Positions 1-9,250 of a stretch of 51,279 nt of DNA are shown piece after piece. The translations under genes and the position numbers were made by a program. The first letter of the stretch is position 1. Each line of letters begins with the position of its first letter. Below the pieces are notes generated by a model that saw only the letters and a list, made by a program, of their open reading frames with translations, ran no database searches and was not told where the DNA came from. Source of the DNA: JAOACQ01 sp049968515 (lineage in GTDB: Bacteria; Spirochaetota; Brevinematia; Brevinematales; JAOACQ01). The DNA is taken from the NCBI GenBank assembly GCA_049968515.1, contig JBMFQR010000013.1:1-51279 (forward strand), given 5' to 3'.

Positions 1-84
1 TGATAGGTAAAAACGGAAGGTTAAAAAATTTTTTAAAAAAATATTGAAAAAAAACTTGACAAATATAATAAGATAGGGGGAGTT

Positions 85-3033
85 ATGTATAGTGATCTAA
101 AAGCAAGAAGTTCGAAATTTAATCCAGTAGAAACACTTAGAGAAAAATTTTCTTCTTTAATATCTGAAACAGCAATCTGTGATGCTATTTACTCCGATGC
201 AGCTTTTAAAAATGTAGTGGGGATTGCTGGCCTACCATTTACAGCACCTGTGGTTTTAGAATTAATAAAGGATGGAAATGTTGCAAAAGAAATAAGTAGT
301 CTCATAAAAAGCAAAAACTCTCTTTTGATCCTTTTGAATAAAAAAAACTCATTTTCATCTTACCTAAGTGAGAATGGAAAAGTTTCATCCATTGAATTAA
401 GTTTTGAAGTAAAAAATAAAATAGAAAAAATTTTAAGAGAGCTTCCAGAATGGGCTGGAAAAATCAACTCAATTGGAGAACATATAATAAAGTTGAAAAA
501 CCCATCTCCTGGACCACATTTTTATGTAAACCTATTACTTGGAAACAGGATTGGCTTTCCATATCCACTTCAGAGCACACCGAAGAGTGTAGTGGATCAT
601 CTTGGAAGGGGTAGCTTTCGTTCACATGCAGATTTTCAGGTTCTTGCCACAAGATGGGATTTTCGTCAGGAGGAAAATGGTTTTCCAGCCAATAGACAAT
701 TTTATCTTGTTGAAGATGGTAAAAAAATATTTTATTCTGGTGATGTTAACGATCCAAACTTTGAAGATGGATATTGCATTCACTCCCAGAATTTAACAAC
801 TATCTTTGTAAAAACAAAATGTGGTTTAATAATCGAACGCAATATTTTTATCCTGCCTCAATATGAAGGACTGCCACTGGCCACAGAAGTCCAGCGAATA
901 AAGATTTACAATAAAAGTAATAGACCCCGCAATCTAAAAATTATCACAGTGGGTATGTTCGGTTCAAGTGCACCACATGCACTTATGGAAGACGTAATAT
1001 ATTCGAACATTATAATGCAATCACGCCTTCTTAAAGATAAGAATGACAATATCATAGCCATAGGAGTAGATTATTACCCCGTGCATTTGCGTAATGATGA
1101 ACGTTTCTTTTCAATGATAATAAGAGACAAGTCCGAAAACAAATTTCCAGCTGAATTTTGCTCCAATTACAATGAGTTTGTGGGGAGGGGGACTCTCGAA
1201 AATCCAGAAGGACTTTACATCCTTTCTAACAAAATCTACCGTAAAGGTCCCGGCTTTTTTGCACTGGGTGGTTATGTTGACATCGAAATTGATAATCATA
1301 TAATAGTTGATACATTTACAGGCGTAGTATCCAATAAAGCAAATCCTTCATACTCCGAAAGTTCATATTATACAGAAATACACAACTTACTTGAAAAGTT
1401 CAGTACTCCTGATAGTATAGAAAAAGCAATTGAAGATAATAGAAATTTTTATACAAAATATTCCTCGTTTTTAAAAATACATACTTTTGACAATGATTTT
1501 AACACCTATTTCAATAATAATCTCCCCTACCAGATACTCTATCAGACCTTTGTCTCAAGATCCTTCTGTCAGACGCAGAAAGGTTATAGAGAGATTGGCT
1601 TTAGAGAAATTCAGGATCTTTATGCATCTATGTATTACTTTGTCTCTATGAATAGAGCTGATTTTGTAAAAGAGCTACTTCTCGAATGGGCTTCTATGGT
1701 CTTTGAAGCCGGTTATGCATATCACAACTTTTTCTGGAGAGGAAAGGAAGCAGGAAAATGGTCTGACGATGCATTGTGGTTTATTCAGGCAGTCTATCGT
1801 TATGTAAGTCTCACAGGCGATGTAGATTTTCTTAAAGAAGAAGCCCCCATAGCAGGGACAGAAAACAAAAAAAGACCTATTTTTCAAACCATTGAGGCAA
1901 TAATTAACTACTCGGCAGTTATTTCTGTAGGCGGACATGGTTTGCCTCTTCTTGATAGAGCTGATTGGAATGATTGTTTAAGAATTGATGTTGATTTTTT
2001 AGATGGGCCTGCAAAGGAAAAAATTTACAAAGAATCAGGTAAAAATAACACTTTAAAGAATTACTCTGAAAGTGTTATGAATGCTTTTCTCTTAAAGATT
2101 GCAATTGATGAATACTCTGAACTTGCTTTACTTATGAAAAATACTAAAGCTCAAAATTACACAAAAGAGCTTTCAGCACAAATATATAAAAGAATACAGC
2201 AAAATGCTTGGAAAGAGGATTTCTTTGCAAGGGTACTCTTAAATAATAAAAATGGGCTTACCTATATCGGTGCAAAGGGGGATAGTTTCTCCCTTGATCC
2301 AAACCTCGAAGGCTCATATTTTATAAACTCATATAGCTGGGCAATACTTTCTGGCGTTGCAACAGAAGAACAGATAAAAATAATGACAGAAACCCTCGAG
2401 AAGGCATTGAAAAATCCATTTGGCATAAAGCTTATGACTCAGGCTGATTTAGGTAAAGTATCAAATGTTACAGCAAGTAGTGAATATTTCCCAGGAGATA
2501 GGGAAAATGGAGCCATATTCAAACATGCATCAATGATGATGGTTTATGCTATGTTAAAGGCAGCAAAGACATTAAATGATAAAAATCTTGCCAAGCGCCT
2601 TGCTAAACTTGCTTATTGGATGATTGACATTGTGCTTCCTTATAAAACGATGAAAAATCCATTCTTCTCTGCTGGAAACCCGAGATTCTGTACGCAGTAT
2701 ATAAATTCGGAAACCGGAGAGCACATTGGTCCACTACTTTCAGGGACAGCCACCTGGCTTAATCTTTCCATTATATTTGCCATGGGAATAGATTTCTCTA
2801 TAGAAGGGATAAAGTTTGACCCCATACTCAAGCCAGAGGAAAAAGAGATTTCATACATTTTAAACACCGGAAGAGCAATCTACAATGTTACAATTCAAAA
2901 ACCAGAAGGTTTTTACAGAATTAAAGAGGGAAATTATAAACTTATCCTGGATAAAAAAGATGAAATAAAAGAAAATATTTTGCCACTTTTCTCTGATGGG
3001 AAAGAACATTATGTATTACTTACATTTTACTGA
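85..3033 (+). CDS. GH94-type glycoside phosphorylase (cellobiose-phosphorylase-like)
   Basis: A 982-residue cytoplasmic protein with no signal peptide. It resembles the GH94 (former glycosyltransferase 36) phosphorylases, which split beta-glucosides with phosphate to give sugar 1-phosphate. An N-terminal beta-sandwich-like half is followed by an (alpha/alpha)6-type half. The second half contains GFREIQDL at residues 505-512, matching the GFRD-type substrate motif, and ADWNDCL with Asp627-Trp-Asn-Asp630, the family's catalytic-acid region. It also has the aromatic HNFFWRG and GKWSDDALWF stretches. It is longer than typical cellobiose phosphorylases (about 800 residues), the excess being about 130 N-terminal residues. 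The substrate cannot be named: cellobiose, cellobionate, chitobiose and beta-1,2-glucan phosphorylases share these motifs. The ATG follows AGGGGG at 75-80. No transporter or other sugar gene lies beside it. Confidence 0.75.
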   Translation: MYSDLKARSSKFNPVETLREKFSSLISETAICDAIYSDAAFKNVVGIAGLPFTAPVVLELIKDGNVAKEISSLIKSKNSLLILLNKKNSFSSYLSENGKVSSIELSFEVKNKIEKILRELPEWAGKINSIGEHIIKLKNPSPGPHFYVNLLLGNRIGFPYPLQSTPKSVVDHLGRGSFRSHADFQVLATRWDFRQEENGFPANRQFYLVEDGKKIFYSGDVNDPNFEDGYCIHSQNLTTIFVKTKCGLIIERNIFILPQYEGLPLATEVQRIKIYNKSNRPRNLKIITVGMFGSSAPHALMEDVIYSNIIMQSRLLKDKNDNIIAIGVDYYPVHLRNDERFFSMIIRDKSENKFPAEFCSNYNEFVGRGTLENPEGLYILSNKIYRKGPGFFALGGYVDIEIDNHIIVDTFTGVVSNKANPSYSESSYYTEIHNLLEKFSTPDSIEKAIEDNRNFYTKYSSFLKIHTFDNDFNTYFNNNLPYQILYQTFVSRSFCQTQKGYREIGFREIQDLYASMYYFVSMNRADFVKELLLEWASMVFEAGYAYHNFFWRGKEAGKWSDDALWFIQAVYRYVSLTGDVDFLKEEAPIAGTENKKRPIFQTIEAIINYSAVISVGGHGLPLLDRADWNDCLRIDVDFLDGPAKEKIYKESGKNNTLKNYSESVMNAFLLKIAIDEYSELALLMKNTKAQNYTKELSAQIYKRIQQNAWKEDFFARVLLNNKNGLTYIGAKGDSFSLDPNLEGSYFINSYSWAILSGVATEEQIKIMTETLEKALKNPFGIKLMTQADLGKVSNVTASSEYFPGDRENGAIFKHASMMMVYAMLKAAKTLNDKNLAKRLAKLAYWMIDIVLPYKTMKNPFFSAGNPRFCTQYINSETGEHIGPLLSGTATWLNLSIIFAMGIDFSIEGIKFDPILKPEEKEISYILNTGRAIYNVTIQKPEGFYRIKEGNYKLILDKKDEIKENILPLFSDGKEHYVLLTFY

Positions 3034-3112
3034 AGCAAAAATCTACTATAATAAATTCATAAAAATATAAGCTCAATGGAAAGACAACACTTACAAAAAA
3101 CTTGGTTTACAT

Positions 3113-3526
3113 CTAGTCTATCTGTTTTTTCTTTCGTTCTTCAATAATTCTTTTAGAAAGCCAGTTTATGGCCTCTTCTCTGGTTTGAAAAATACTGATG
3201 CTTTCCTTACTCCTACCGGCAAGAGCAAGTGCAACCTTATAGAGCTTCATTATTTCCTCTGTCATTCCATAAATCGACGTTGCTATAGAATATTCACCGG
3301 TAACCTTTGAAAGGCTTGTAAAATCCCGAATGCTCTTCAGTGTATATTTAAGACCTGTGCTATCGGCAAGAAAATACATCTCTCCTTTCTTGCAATCCTC
3401 ACAACTAAAGAGAAATTCCTTTATTTTCTGGTTAAAATCCGGGATTTCTTCTGGCAAAATGTCTTTGTAGTCAAGAAATATAACCTTCTCACCCTCAATT
3501 TCAATAAAGTAAGGCTTTCTATCCAT
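3113..3526 (-). CDS. STAS/SpoIIAA-like small protein
   Basis: A 137-residue soluble protein of unknown function. It begins MDRKPYFIEIEGEKVIFLD and reads as alternating strands and helices, with a long C-terminal helix (residues about 115-137) rich in Lys/Arg/Glu. The pattern recalls SpoIIAA-like/STAS domains that set a residue value against a group mean, but I see no diagnostic phosphoserine motif. A GTG codon at 3559 would add 11 residues. I prefer the ATG at 3526 because AGGGG lies 5-6 nt upstream of it, while the GTG has no Shine-Dalgarno sequence. It is convergent with the GH94 gene. A partner-switch sensor and a clear STAS protein are encoded at the other end of the window, so a signalling role is possible but unproven. 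Confidence 0.55.
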   Translation of the reverse strand: MDRKPYFIEIEGEKVIFLDYKDILPEEIPDFNQKIKEFLFSCEDCKKGEMYFLADSTGLKYTLKSIRDFTSLSKVTGEYSIATSIYGMTEEIMKLYKVALALAGRSKESISIFQTREEAINWLSKRIIEERKKKQID

Positions 3527-3581
3527 CAAAACCCCTAACTTATTTTCAATTAAACTCACAAAAATAAAATTTCTATATCTT

Positions 3582-3658
3582 TTATATTCTTAAAAATTCA
3601 TCCATGGTTACTATTTTCAAATCATCAGGCAATTCTATTCAATCTCACTTTCATACAT
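3582..3658 (-). pseudogene. Possible frameshifted remnant of a very small gene
   Basis: On the minus strand, AGGAG (3666-3670) precedes an ATG at 3658. The first frame stops after seven codons. One frame over, an open stretch from 3635 reads ELPDDLKIVTMDEFLRI and stops at 3582. A one-base change would join start and tail into a peptide of about 25 residues. It may equally be chance, or a leader for the STAS-like gene downstream. Confidence 0.2.
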
Positions 3659-3752
3659 TTTCCAACTCCTAAAAAACTTATCTCCCGTTTGTTATTTTAT
3701 TTTCCCATTACAAGGAAAAAAAGTCAAGGTAAATAACAAGTCACTTGTGCTA

Positions 3753-4556
3753 TTAATTTTTTATTATCTCCTTTATTACCTCATAAAAACTTTCCTTTGA
3801 AATTTCCCCAGTCTTCAGGACATCATCGTGAGACAATCTTTCCCCTATTCCACTTGCCATATTTGTAATTAAAGACAGGGCAGTAACCTTCATTCCATAA
3901 TAATTTGCTAAAATAACCTCCTGAATTGTTGACATTCCTACTGCATCAGCCCCCAGTTTTTCAAATGCCCTTATTTCTGCGGAAGTTTCAAAGCTCGGTC
4001 CTTTCACTCCAATATACACACCCTTTTTGACATTGTATTTTTCTTTAAGAATTGGATAGCAATCAACTGAATATGCTCTGCTCATATCAATAAATCTACT
4101 GTCATCATTGCAAAACTCAATAAGTACATTTTCTCCCTGAAGGTTTATATGATCTGAAATCAACATTATGTCACCAACACTAAACTCTCTATTAATTCCA
4201 CCCGCAGCATTTGTAATAATAATCTCGCCTATACCCATTTCGCCATAAATTGCCACGGGAAACGATACCTCAAATGGAGAGAACCCTTCATAAAGGTGAA
4301 GTCTGCCACACTGAACTATCAGACTTTTGCCATTATGTCTGCCGATATATATCCTACTTCTGTGACCACCCACACCAGATTTTTCAAGGTAGGGAATATC
4401 AGAAAAATCTATAACATTATCAACATCTATAATCTCTGAAATACCATCTCCAAGCCCTGAACCCAGTATAATGGCTAAATCAAAACTTTTCTGACCCGAT
4501 AGCTTTAAAAATCTTTCCTTCGCTTTTTTTAGCTTTTTATAATCTTTTACCTTCAT
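3753..4556 (-). CDS. punA: Purine nucleoside phosphorylase (trimeric PNP-I type)
   Basis: A 267-residue enzyme of purine salvage: (deoxy)inosine or guanosine plus phosphate gives base plus (deoxy)ribose 1-phosphate. Family motifs run in order: ILGSGLGDGI (phosphate loop, residues about 30-39), GGHRSRIYIG, GRLHLYEG (phosphate and ribose contacts), ITNAAGG, GPSFETSAEIRAF, and GADAVGMST with a Glu-Val following. The C-terminal SLITNMASGI carries the Asn typical of 6-oxopurine-specific enzymes. Length is normal for PNP-I. The start overlaps the stop of the upstream gene by 4 nt (4553-4556), indicating translational coupling to the secreted propeller-like protein. That pairing has no obvious functional logic. 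The symbol is chosen by family; the exact purine preference is not proven. Confidence 0.9.
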   Translation of the reverse strand: MKVKDYKKLKKAKERFLKLSGQKSFDLAIILGSGLGDGISEIIDVDNVIDFSDIPYLEKSGVGGHRSRIYIGRHNGKSLIVQCGRLHLYEGFSPFEVSFPVAIYGEMGIGEIIITNAAGGINREFSVGDIMLISDHINLQGENVLIEFCNDDSRFIDMSRAYSVDCYPILKEKYNVKKGVYIGVKGPSFETSAEIRAFEKLGADAVGMSTIQEVILANYYGMKVTALSLITNMASGIGERLSHDDVLKTGEISKESFYEVIKEIIKN

Positions 4557-6502
4557 TTTATCCGAATTACACTGGCATTCCCATTAATATCCATAACCTT
4601 AACAAGAAGAAAGTTCTCCTTCCCATCAAGTTTTATTATAAAATTTTCTTCCTTACTGTCATAAATATTATCAACCGGAACAAGCCTTTCCCATTTTTTA
4701 CCATTAAAACTATAATTTACGCTTAAAACAGGAGAAAGATTATCAACCACAGTAAATTCAGCAGAATTCTTCTTAAAAACTAAATTTGAAACAAGAGGCG
4801 GGGTGTTATCAATAAGAAATGGACCTATCACTTTTGAATTTTCCTTTGGAATATCATTTGATTTTCTATCGGAAGCCACAAGCTTTGCAAAATACATTCC
4901 ATCACCAAGCAGTTCTTTTGAAATTTCAAAGTAATTATCTTCTATGGGAGTATTATTTAGTCCAAAAAATGGGAGATTTTCATAGCTTAAAAATAAGTCA
5001 AAAACCAGATTGTCCTTGTTTTCGTCAGTTGTCTGCCAGGAAAATTTAAGATTACTGCCCTGCTGGTTTATTTCAAACTTTTCAATATATGGAGACACAT
5101 TGTATTGAACATATGGAACAAAAAGCCTGTTTACAGACGGAGAGGAAAACCCATCAGAAAAAAGCTCAAGTCTGTACTTTATAAACCTATTTGCTGTAGA
5201 ACTTATTGAATTAAAATCAGAGGATTTCCATTCTTCCCAGTAAGCTTCATCCTGTACTGCACCACTTTTTGTATAAAGCTTAACTTCTGTCTTCTTCGGT
5301 GTCTTTAAGGAGATTATGGGTTTTCCGAAGGCAGATTTCACATCACAATCAAAAACTGTTGAGATAAGACTACCAGCTCTCTCAAACCTATCATAGTTGA
5401 TTTTATAAACTCTCGAGGGTTCAAGCAGAATAGCATAAAGCTCATTTTTGAGTTTCAGCATCTTCAGAAATTTCCCTCTACCAAGATTGGTAAATTTCCA
5501 TCTTGAAGCCTTTATATCAAACTCATAAAACGAAGCATCCTTATCAGTGGCAATAAAAATCCTGTTATTAAAGATGGACATTGACAGAAATGATATTGAA
5601 GATTTTTTAAAAATTTCTTCCGGCACACCATTTTCAATATCAAATCTGTAAATCCTGCTAAAGGAAGTAGTAGACGAAGAGGTGGTTCTCTCTGTTGTTA
5701 TGGGATTGCTAATGTCGCTATCCCCATCACTGCTAACACTACTCTGGTTCTTTTTTTCTTTCTTCTGGATTTCCCTTGCCTTTGCAATCCCTGTAAGTAC
5801 ATATAATCTCTCATCATCAGAAGCAATATCTGTAATGTTGTCATCAAAGGGAAAAAGTGCACATAATTTAAACCCCTTTAATTCAAGCTTGTAAAGTATA
5901 TTTGAGTCAGAATAAAAATAAAGCTCATCTTTAATAAAAGTCCCTCCAAGGAGGTTTCTTTCGTTCTTTAGATTTAAAGTTGATTCAACCTTAAAGTTCT
6001 TATCAAGAACATAAATCTGTGCCGGGCATCCTGAAAGAACAATAATCTTATCCCTGTAAGGTAAAATCTTCCAGATATACTGATTTGAGAAGGAAAGGCT
6101 CATTTCAACCTTAAACCCATCATTAAGCACAAATAATGTTGCACCGGGTAGAGCAGAAACAAGTATCTTATTCTTCATCACCTTAATATCGCTAAAAAGA
6201 ATGTGTTCTTTTGAAGAAAAGACCTCTTTTCTCTCTTTTTCATTCAATAACAACAATGATGCTTTTTCACCAGTGCCAATAAGAATGCCATCCTTGAATT
6301 CATCAAAACTCCATATCATTTCTTCTGTCGAGAATATCTCTTTCATTTCTGGGGAAAGCTCAATTGTGCCATTTTCAAGAAATGAGATGTTGCTCAGAGT
6401 ATAATCTTCAAGCTTTTCAAACTTAAGGTCACCAAGATACTTTGTTGTCACAGAGTAAAGTTCTGTCGACAACAAAAAAAGCAAAATCAGAGACAAAAAC
6501 AT
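4553..6502 (-). CDS. Secreted propeller-like protein of unknown function
   Basis: A 649-residue exported protein. Residues 1-18 (MFLSLILLFLLSTELYSV) form a Sec signal peptide. Residues about 20-370 contain repeated strand-turn-strand units (for example VLNDGFKVE, VLDKNFKVE, YRFDIENG) like a beta-propeller, each reading as a value or label and suggesting a WD/kelch-like fold. A Lys- then Ser/Thr-rich low-complexity insert lies at about 250-285. The C-terminal third resembles fibronectin/Ig-type modules (SPYIEKFEINQQGSNLKFSW; SPVLSVNYSFNGKKWERL). No catalytic motif is visible. AAGGA lies 6-7 nt before the ATG. It follows the small membrane protein by 16 nt and overlaps the PNP start by 4 nt, so it sits inside the minus-strand operon. 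Function unknown. Confidence 0.7.
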   Translation of the reverse strand: MFLSLILLFLLSTELYSVTTKYLGDLKFEKLEDYTLSNISFLENGTIELSPEMKEIFSTEEMIWSFDEFKDGILIGTGEKASLLLLNEKERKEVFSSKEHILFSDIKVMKNKILVSALPGATLFVLNDGFKVEMSLSFSNQYIWKILPYRDKIIVLSGCPAQIYVLDKNFKVESTLNLKNERNLLGGTFIKDELYFYSDSNILYKLELKGFKLCALFPFDDNITDIASDDERLYVLTGIAKAREIQKKEKKNQSSVSSDGDSDISNPITTERTTSSSTTSFSRIYRFDIENGVPEEIFKKSSISFLSMSIFNNRIFIATDKDASFYEFDIKASRWKFTNLGRGKFLKMLKLKNELYAILLEPSRVYKINYDRFERAGSLISTVFDCDVKSAFGKPIISLKTPKKTEVKLYTKSGAVQDEAYWEEWKSSDFNSISSTANRFIKYRLELFSDGFSSPSVNRLFVPYVQYNVSPYIEKFEINQQGSNLKFSWQTTDENKDNLVFDLFLSYENLPFFGLNNTPIEDNYFEISKELLGDGMYFAKLVASDRKSNDIPKENSKVIGPFLIDNTPPLVSNLVFKKNSAEFTVVDNLSPVLSVNYSFNGKKWERLVPVDNIYDSKEENFIIKLDGKENFLLVKVMDINGNASVIRIK

Positions 6503-6518
6503 AAAAATTCCTTAAGTT

Positions 6519-6953
6519 TCAAAATAAAATAACCTTAAAAAGTATTGCATGAAGTATTGCCACTACGAGGGCAAAGATTCCAGCTATCCCTCTGTACTTT
6601 TCGATAAAATCATAGTATTTTTTCTTATCATCCTGTGAAATATTAAGAATTTCTACCACTCCGGGATATAGTACTATAGCACTAAAAATCATCGCAATAG
6701 ACGGGAAAAGTGCTCCAAGTATTGTTGGTCCTCCCTCAATGTAACCAAAATCAGGTGCAAAGAAGTTCCATAAACCTATAATAAGCCCGCTCAAAGAAAG
6801 AATGAATCTTGTACTTCCTTTGTCAAAGAATTCCTTTATTGAGCTTAAAGCTTTTGTAATATTTTCAGAGTTGATTTTTAACTTATCCCACAGATCAAGA
6901 AGCACAAGGCTGTAGAAAAGCAAAATCAGTATAAATAATATTACTCCCAGCAT
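6519..6953 (-). CDS. Small four-helix membrane protein, unknown
   Basis: A 144-residue integral membrane protein with about four hydrophobic segments: the N-terminus (LGVILFILILLFYSLVLL), FILSLSGLIIGLWNFF, a third around ILGALFPSIAMIFSAIVLY, and the C-terminal IAGIFALVVAILHAILFKVI. A charged linker (DDKKKYYDFIEKYR) precedes the last helix. The ATG at 6953 is preceded by AGGAGG with ideal 6-nt spacing. An in-frame TTG at 6959 lies within the Shine-Dalgarno spacer and is rejected. It lies 62 nt downstream of the FabK-like gene and 16 nt upstream of the secreted protein. No family recognised. Confidence 0.65.
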   Translation of the reverse strand: MLGVILFILILLFYSLVLLDLWDKLKINSENITKALSSIKEFFDKGSTRFILSLSGLIIGLWNFFAPDFGYIEGGPTILGALFPSIAMIFSAIVLYPGVVEILNISQDDKKKYYDFIEKYRGIAGIFALVVAILHAILFKVILF

Positions 6954-7015
6954 TTCCAACCTCCTAACTTTTTATAATTATTTTTATGTTGCCTAAGGAA
7001 ATAAAAATATTATAT

Positions 7016-8035
7016 TTAAATGGTTGTAATGTAAGCTTTAATCCTCTCCAATTCCTTCTCAGCATCGTTAACAAGCTCTGCAATTATTTCCCTCATTGGC
7101 TGAATCTTATCAACAAGTTCAACACTCTGCCCTGCCATCACAGAGCCATATTCCACATCTCCCTCCACAACAGCTTTTCTTAGTCCTCCAACCCAGAATC
7201 TTTCAATCTCAAACTGTGCCTGCTCATGGGTTATCTCTCCGCTCTCCATCTTTTTGAGTAGCTCAAGCTGTAACTTTCCGAACTCTTCCATTGCTTTATT
7301 CTTTAAAGCCCTTACAGCAACAACATGCAATCTTTGGTCATACTGTGGAGTTGAAATTGCATGCCTTGCTTTAGCCCTGATAAATGCCTCTTTAAATCTT
7401 GGATGCGCGGTACATTCCTCACTTACAACAAATCTCGTCCCAAGTTGTACACCGGCGGCCCCCATTAAAAGCAAATGAGCTATCATTTTCCCAGTCCCAA
7501 TACCACCAGCTACAAAAACAGGAACCTCCTTCGTCTTAAATAAAATCTGCTGGAGTAAAACCATCGTCGAAACATAGCCTATATGACCACCAGCCTCACT
7601 TCCCTCAAGTATTAAAGCATCACAGCCAAACCTAATCATCTGCTCTGAAATCTGGCCTGTCGAGGCAAATGCAAGGCATTTTTTACCAACAGCCTTCATG
7701 CCCCTTACGTCATGAACCTTTGGAAAATTTCCAGCAAATATCACAAAAGGAACCTTTTTACTCTTAACAATCTCATACTGTGCTTTATAATTTGGAGCTA
7801 TGGTTATAAGATTTACAGCAAAGTTCCCTTTGAGATTTTCAAGACACTTATCTACCTCCTTCTCAAAGAGAACTGGATCCATATTTCCACCCGCAAGGAC
7901 CGGAAAAGCTCCATTTTCACTTACTGCCTTTGCTAGATTGTAGTCAGAAATCCAGGTCATTGCACCGCATATAATAGGATATCTTACGCCAAGAAACTCC
8001 CTGCCTCTGCTCCAGACCTTATCAAGTAAATCCAT
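7016..8035 (-). CDS. FMN-dependent FabK / nitronate monooxygenase family protein
   Basis: A 339-residue TIM-barrel flavoprotein. Family markers are the N-terminal YPIICGAMTWIS, PFVIFAGNFPKV, the flavin/phosphate-binding EGSEAGGHIG, VFVAGGIGTGKM, AAGVQLGTRF and, near the C-terminus, GSVMAGQSVELV. Enoyl-ACP reductase FabK and nitronate monooxygenases share all of these. The GQS-V-L-V C-terminal motif and the absence of another enoyl reductase in view slightly favour a FabK-like role in fatty-acid synthesis, but the sequence alone does not settle it. AGGAGG lies 7 nt before the ATG and a near-consensus promoter lies at 8064-8092. It is divergent from the ybgC operon. Confidence 0.8.
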   Translation of the reverse strand: MDLLDKVWSRGREFLGVRYPIICGAMTWISDYNLAKAVSENGAFPVLAGGNMDPVLFEKEVDKCLENLKGNFAVNLITIAPNYKAQYEIVKSKKVPFVIFAGNFPKVHDVRGMKAVGKKCLAFASTGQISEQMIRFGCDALILEGSEAGGHIGYVSTMVLLQQILFKTKEVPVFVAGGIGTGKMIAHLLLMGAAGVQLGTRFVVSEECTAHPRFKEAFIRAKARHAISTPQYDQRLHVVAVRALKNKAMEEFGKLQLELLKKMESGEITHEQAQFEIERFWVGGLRKAVVEGDVEYGSVMAGQSVELVDKIQPMREIIAELVNDAEKELERIKAYITTI

Positions 8036-8063
8036 CTAAAAACCTCCTATACCTTGCTGGTTT

Positions 8064-8092
8064 ATTCTAAAAGGAAACTCTTTTTTTGTCAA
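8064..8092 (-). promoter_or_regulatory. Vegetative promoter of the FabK-like gene
   Basis: On the minus strand, TTGACA (8092-8087) is separated by 17 nt from TAGAAT (8069-8064). It ends about 30 nt before the ATG at 8035. Confidence 0.85.
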
Positions 8093-8153
8093 TTTATGGG
8101 AAAACTCAGCCCCACAAAAAACACAGGGAATTAACATAAAGCAATTCTCATTA

Positions 8154-8182
8154 TTGAAATAATGACAAAAAAGTGATATAAT
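8154..8182 (+). promoter_or_regulatory. Vegetative promoter of the ybgC-dinG operon
   Basis: TTGAAA (8154-8159), 17-nt spacer, then an extended -10 TGATATAAT (TATAAT at 8177-8182). The start codon at 8215 lies 32 nt beyond the -10 element. Confidence 0.8.
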
Positions 8183-8214
8183 TAAATATAATTTTCATTA
8201 AAAGGATTTTTGTT

Positions 8215-8640
8215 ATGGAAGACGTCTCCAGAATAAGAGTAAGGTATGCAGAAACAGATCAGATGGGAGTTGTTTACTATTCTAATTATTTTATCTGGAT
8301 GGAAATAGGGAGAACAAACCTACTCAGGAACAAAGGCCTATCATATAAGAAGCTTGAAGAAGAGGGATACGCACTACCAGTACTTAAGGCTTATGCAGAG
8401 TACTTGAAACCAGCTCACTATGATGAAGAGATTTTTATACACTCAGCCCTCACTGAAATGAAGGGTCCAAAAATAAAGATTGAATACAGGATTTTCAACG
8501 AAAACAACACTCTTCTTGCAACAGGATATACAGAACATGCCTTCATCTCTTCAAAAACTGGCAGGGTCACCAGACCGCCAGAGGCTTTTATCAGGCTCGC
8601 AAAAGAATTAATCGGAGGCAGTTTTGAAAAGAAAGAATAA
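8215..8640 (+). CDS. ybgC: Acyl-CoA thioesterase, YbgC/4-hydroxybenzoyl-CoA type
   Basis: A 141-residue hotdog-fold thioesterase that hydrolyses short or aromatic acyl-CoA. The signature is RVRYAETDQMGVVYYSNYFIWMEIGRT at residues about 7-33: the catalytic Asp of the ETD-MGVVYYSNY motif sits close to the CoA thioester. The motifs ARP-like LKPAHYDEEI and the final strand GYTEHAFIS also fit. Length is typical for the family. It is the first gene of a seven-gene operon and is preceded by a clear promoter and AAAGGA. In proteobacteria YbgC sits with tol-pal genes; here the context is different (PAP2, Maf). Confidence 0.85.
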   Translation: MEDVSRIRVRYAETDQMGVVYYSNYFIWMEIGRTNLLRNKGLSYKKLEEEGYALPVLKAYAEYLKPAHYDEEIFIHSALTEMKGPKIKIEYRIFNENNTLLATGYTEHAFISSKTGRVTRPPEAFIRLAKELIGGSFEKKE

Positions 8641-9250
8641 AATTACCATCCCAAGAAAAATCTTCTTTTACAGAAAGAGAGAGAAGATAAAAAAGCAAAA
8701 AATAAAAGAAAAAAAGGCAAGAAGACTGGGCTTTTCACAGCTTGACAAAAGTCTTGTGCACTTTTTCTCAACGAGAAGAAAAAAATATCTCACTCTCATA
8801 ATGAAGATTGTTACAATTATAGGAGATGGATATGTCTGGCTATTATTGTGTTTTATTTTCTTCTTTGTTAATTTCTTTACTGGACTCTCACTCTCAATCG
8901 GTCTGGTATTGCAGGCATTTTTGCAACAGCTATTCAAAAGGATTTTTATAAGAAAAAGACCTTATGAGACTCATGTTGAGATTACAAAGGTTATAAATCC
9001 ACCTGATAAATTTTCGTTTCCCTCTGGACATACAACTGCAGCTTTCACAATGGTATTTATTCTTTACTACCTTTATCCAGTGCTCTTTGTTCCCACACTA
9101 ATTTTAGCAATAATGATAGGTATCTCAAGAATATATTTAGGATTGCATTATCCGACTGATGTAATCGCCGGTGTTGTACTGGGTTTTATAAGCTCAAAAC
9201 TGGCAATTCTTACTGCAACTCTTATAGAAAACCTTAAGAGCCTTCTATGA
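8624..9250 (+). CDS. PAP2-superfamily membrane phosphatase
   Basis: A 208-residue integral membrane lipid phosphatase, probably acting on phosphatidic acid, phosphatidylglycerol phosphate or undecaprenyl pyrophosphate. All three PAP2 motifs are intact: K105-x6-R112-P113, P133-S-G-H136, and S168-R169-x5-H175-x3-D179. The first 35 residues are very basic (KRKNKITIPRK and later Lys runs) and probably face the cytoplasm. About five hydrophobic helices follow. The start is TTG at 8624, chosen because GGAGG at 8614-8618 stands 5 nt before it. Any later ATG would remove the basic leader and the first helix. It overlaps ybgC by 17 nt and the Maf gene by 4 nt. Confidence 0.85.
   Translation: MKRKNKITIPRKIFFYRKREKIKKQKIKEKKARRLGFSQLDKSLVHFFSTRRKKYLTLIMKIVTIIGDGYVWLLLCFIFFFVNFFTGLSLSIGLVLQAFLQQLFKRIFIRKRPYETHVEITKVINPPDKFSFPSGHTTAAFTMVFILYYLYPVLFVPTLILAIMIGISRIYLGLHYPTDVIAGVVLGFISSKLAILTATLIENLKSLL

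Noticed and set aside
56..69. TTGACA and TATAAT just before the GH94 gene
   Set aside because: They are only 2 nt apart (56-61 and 64-69), so they cannot form one promoter. No partner element at 16-18 nt was found.
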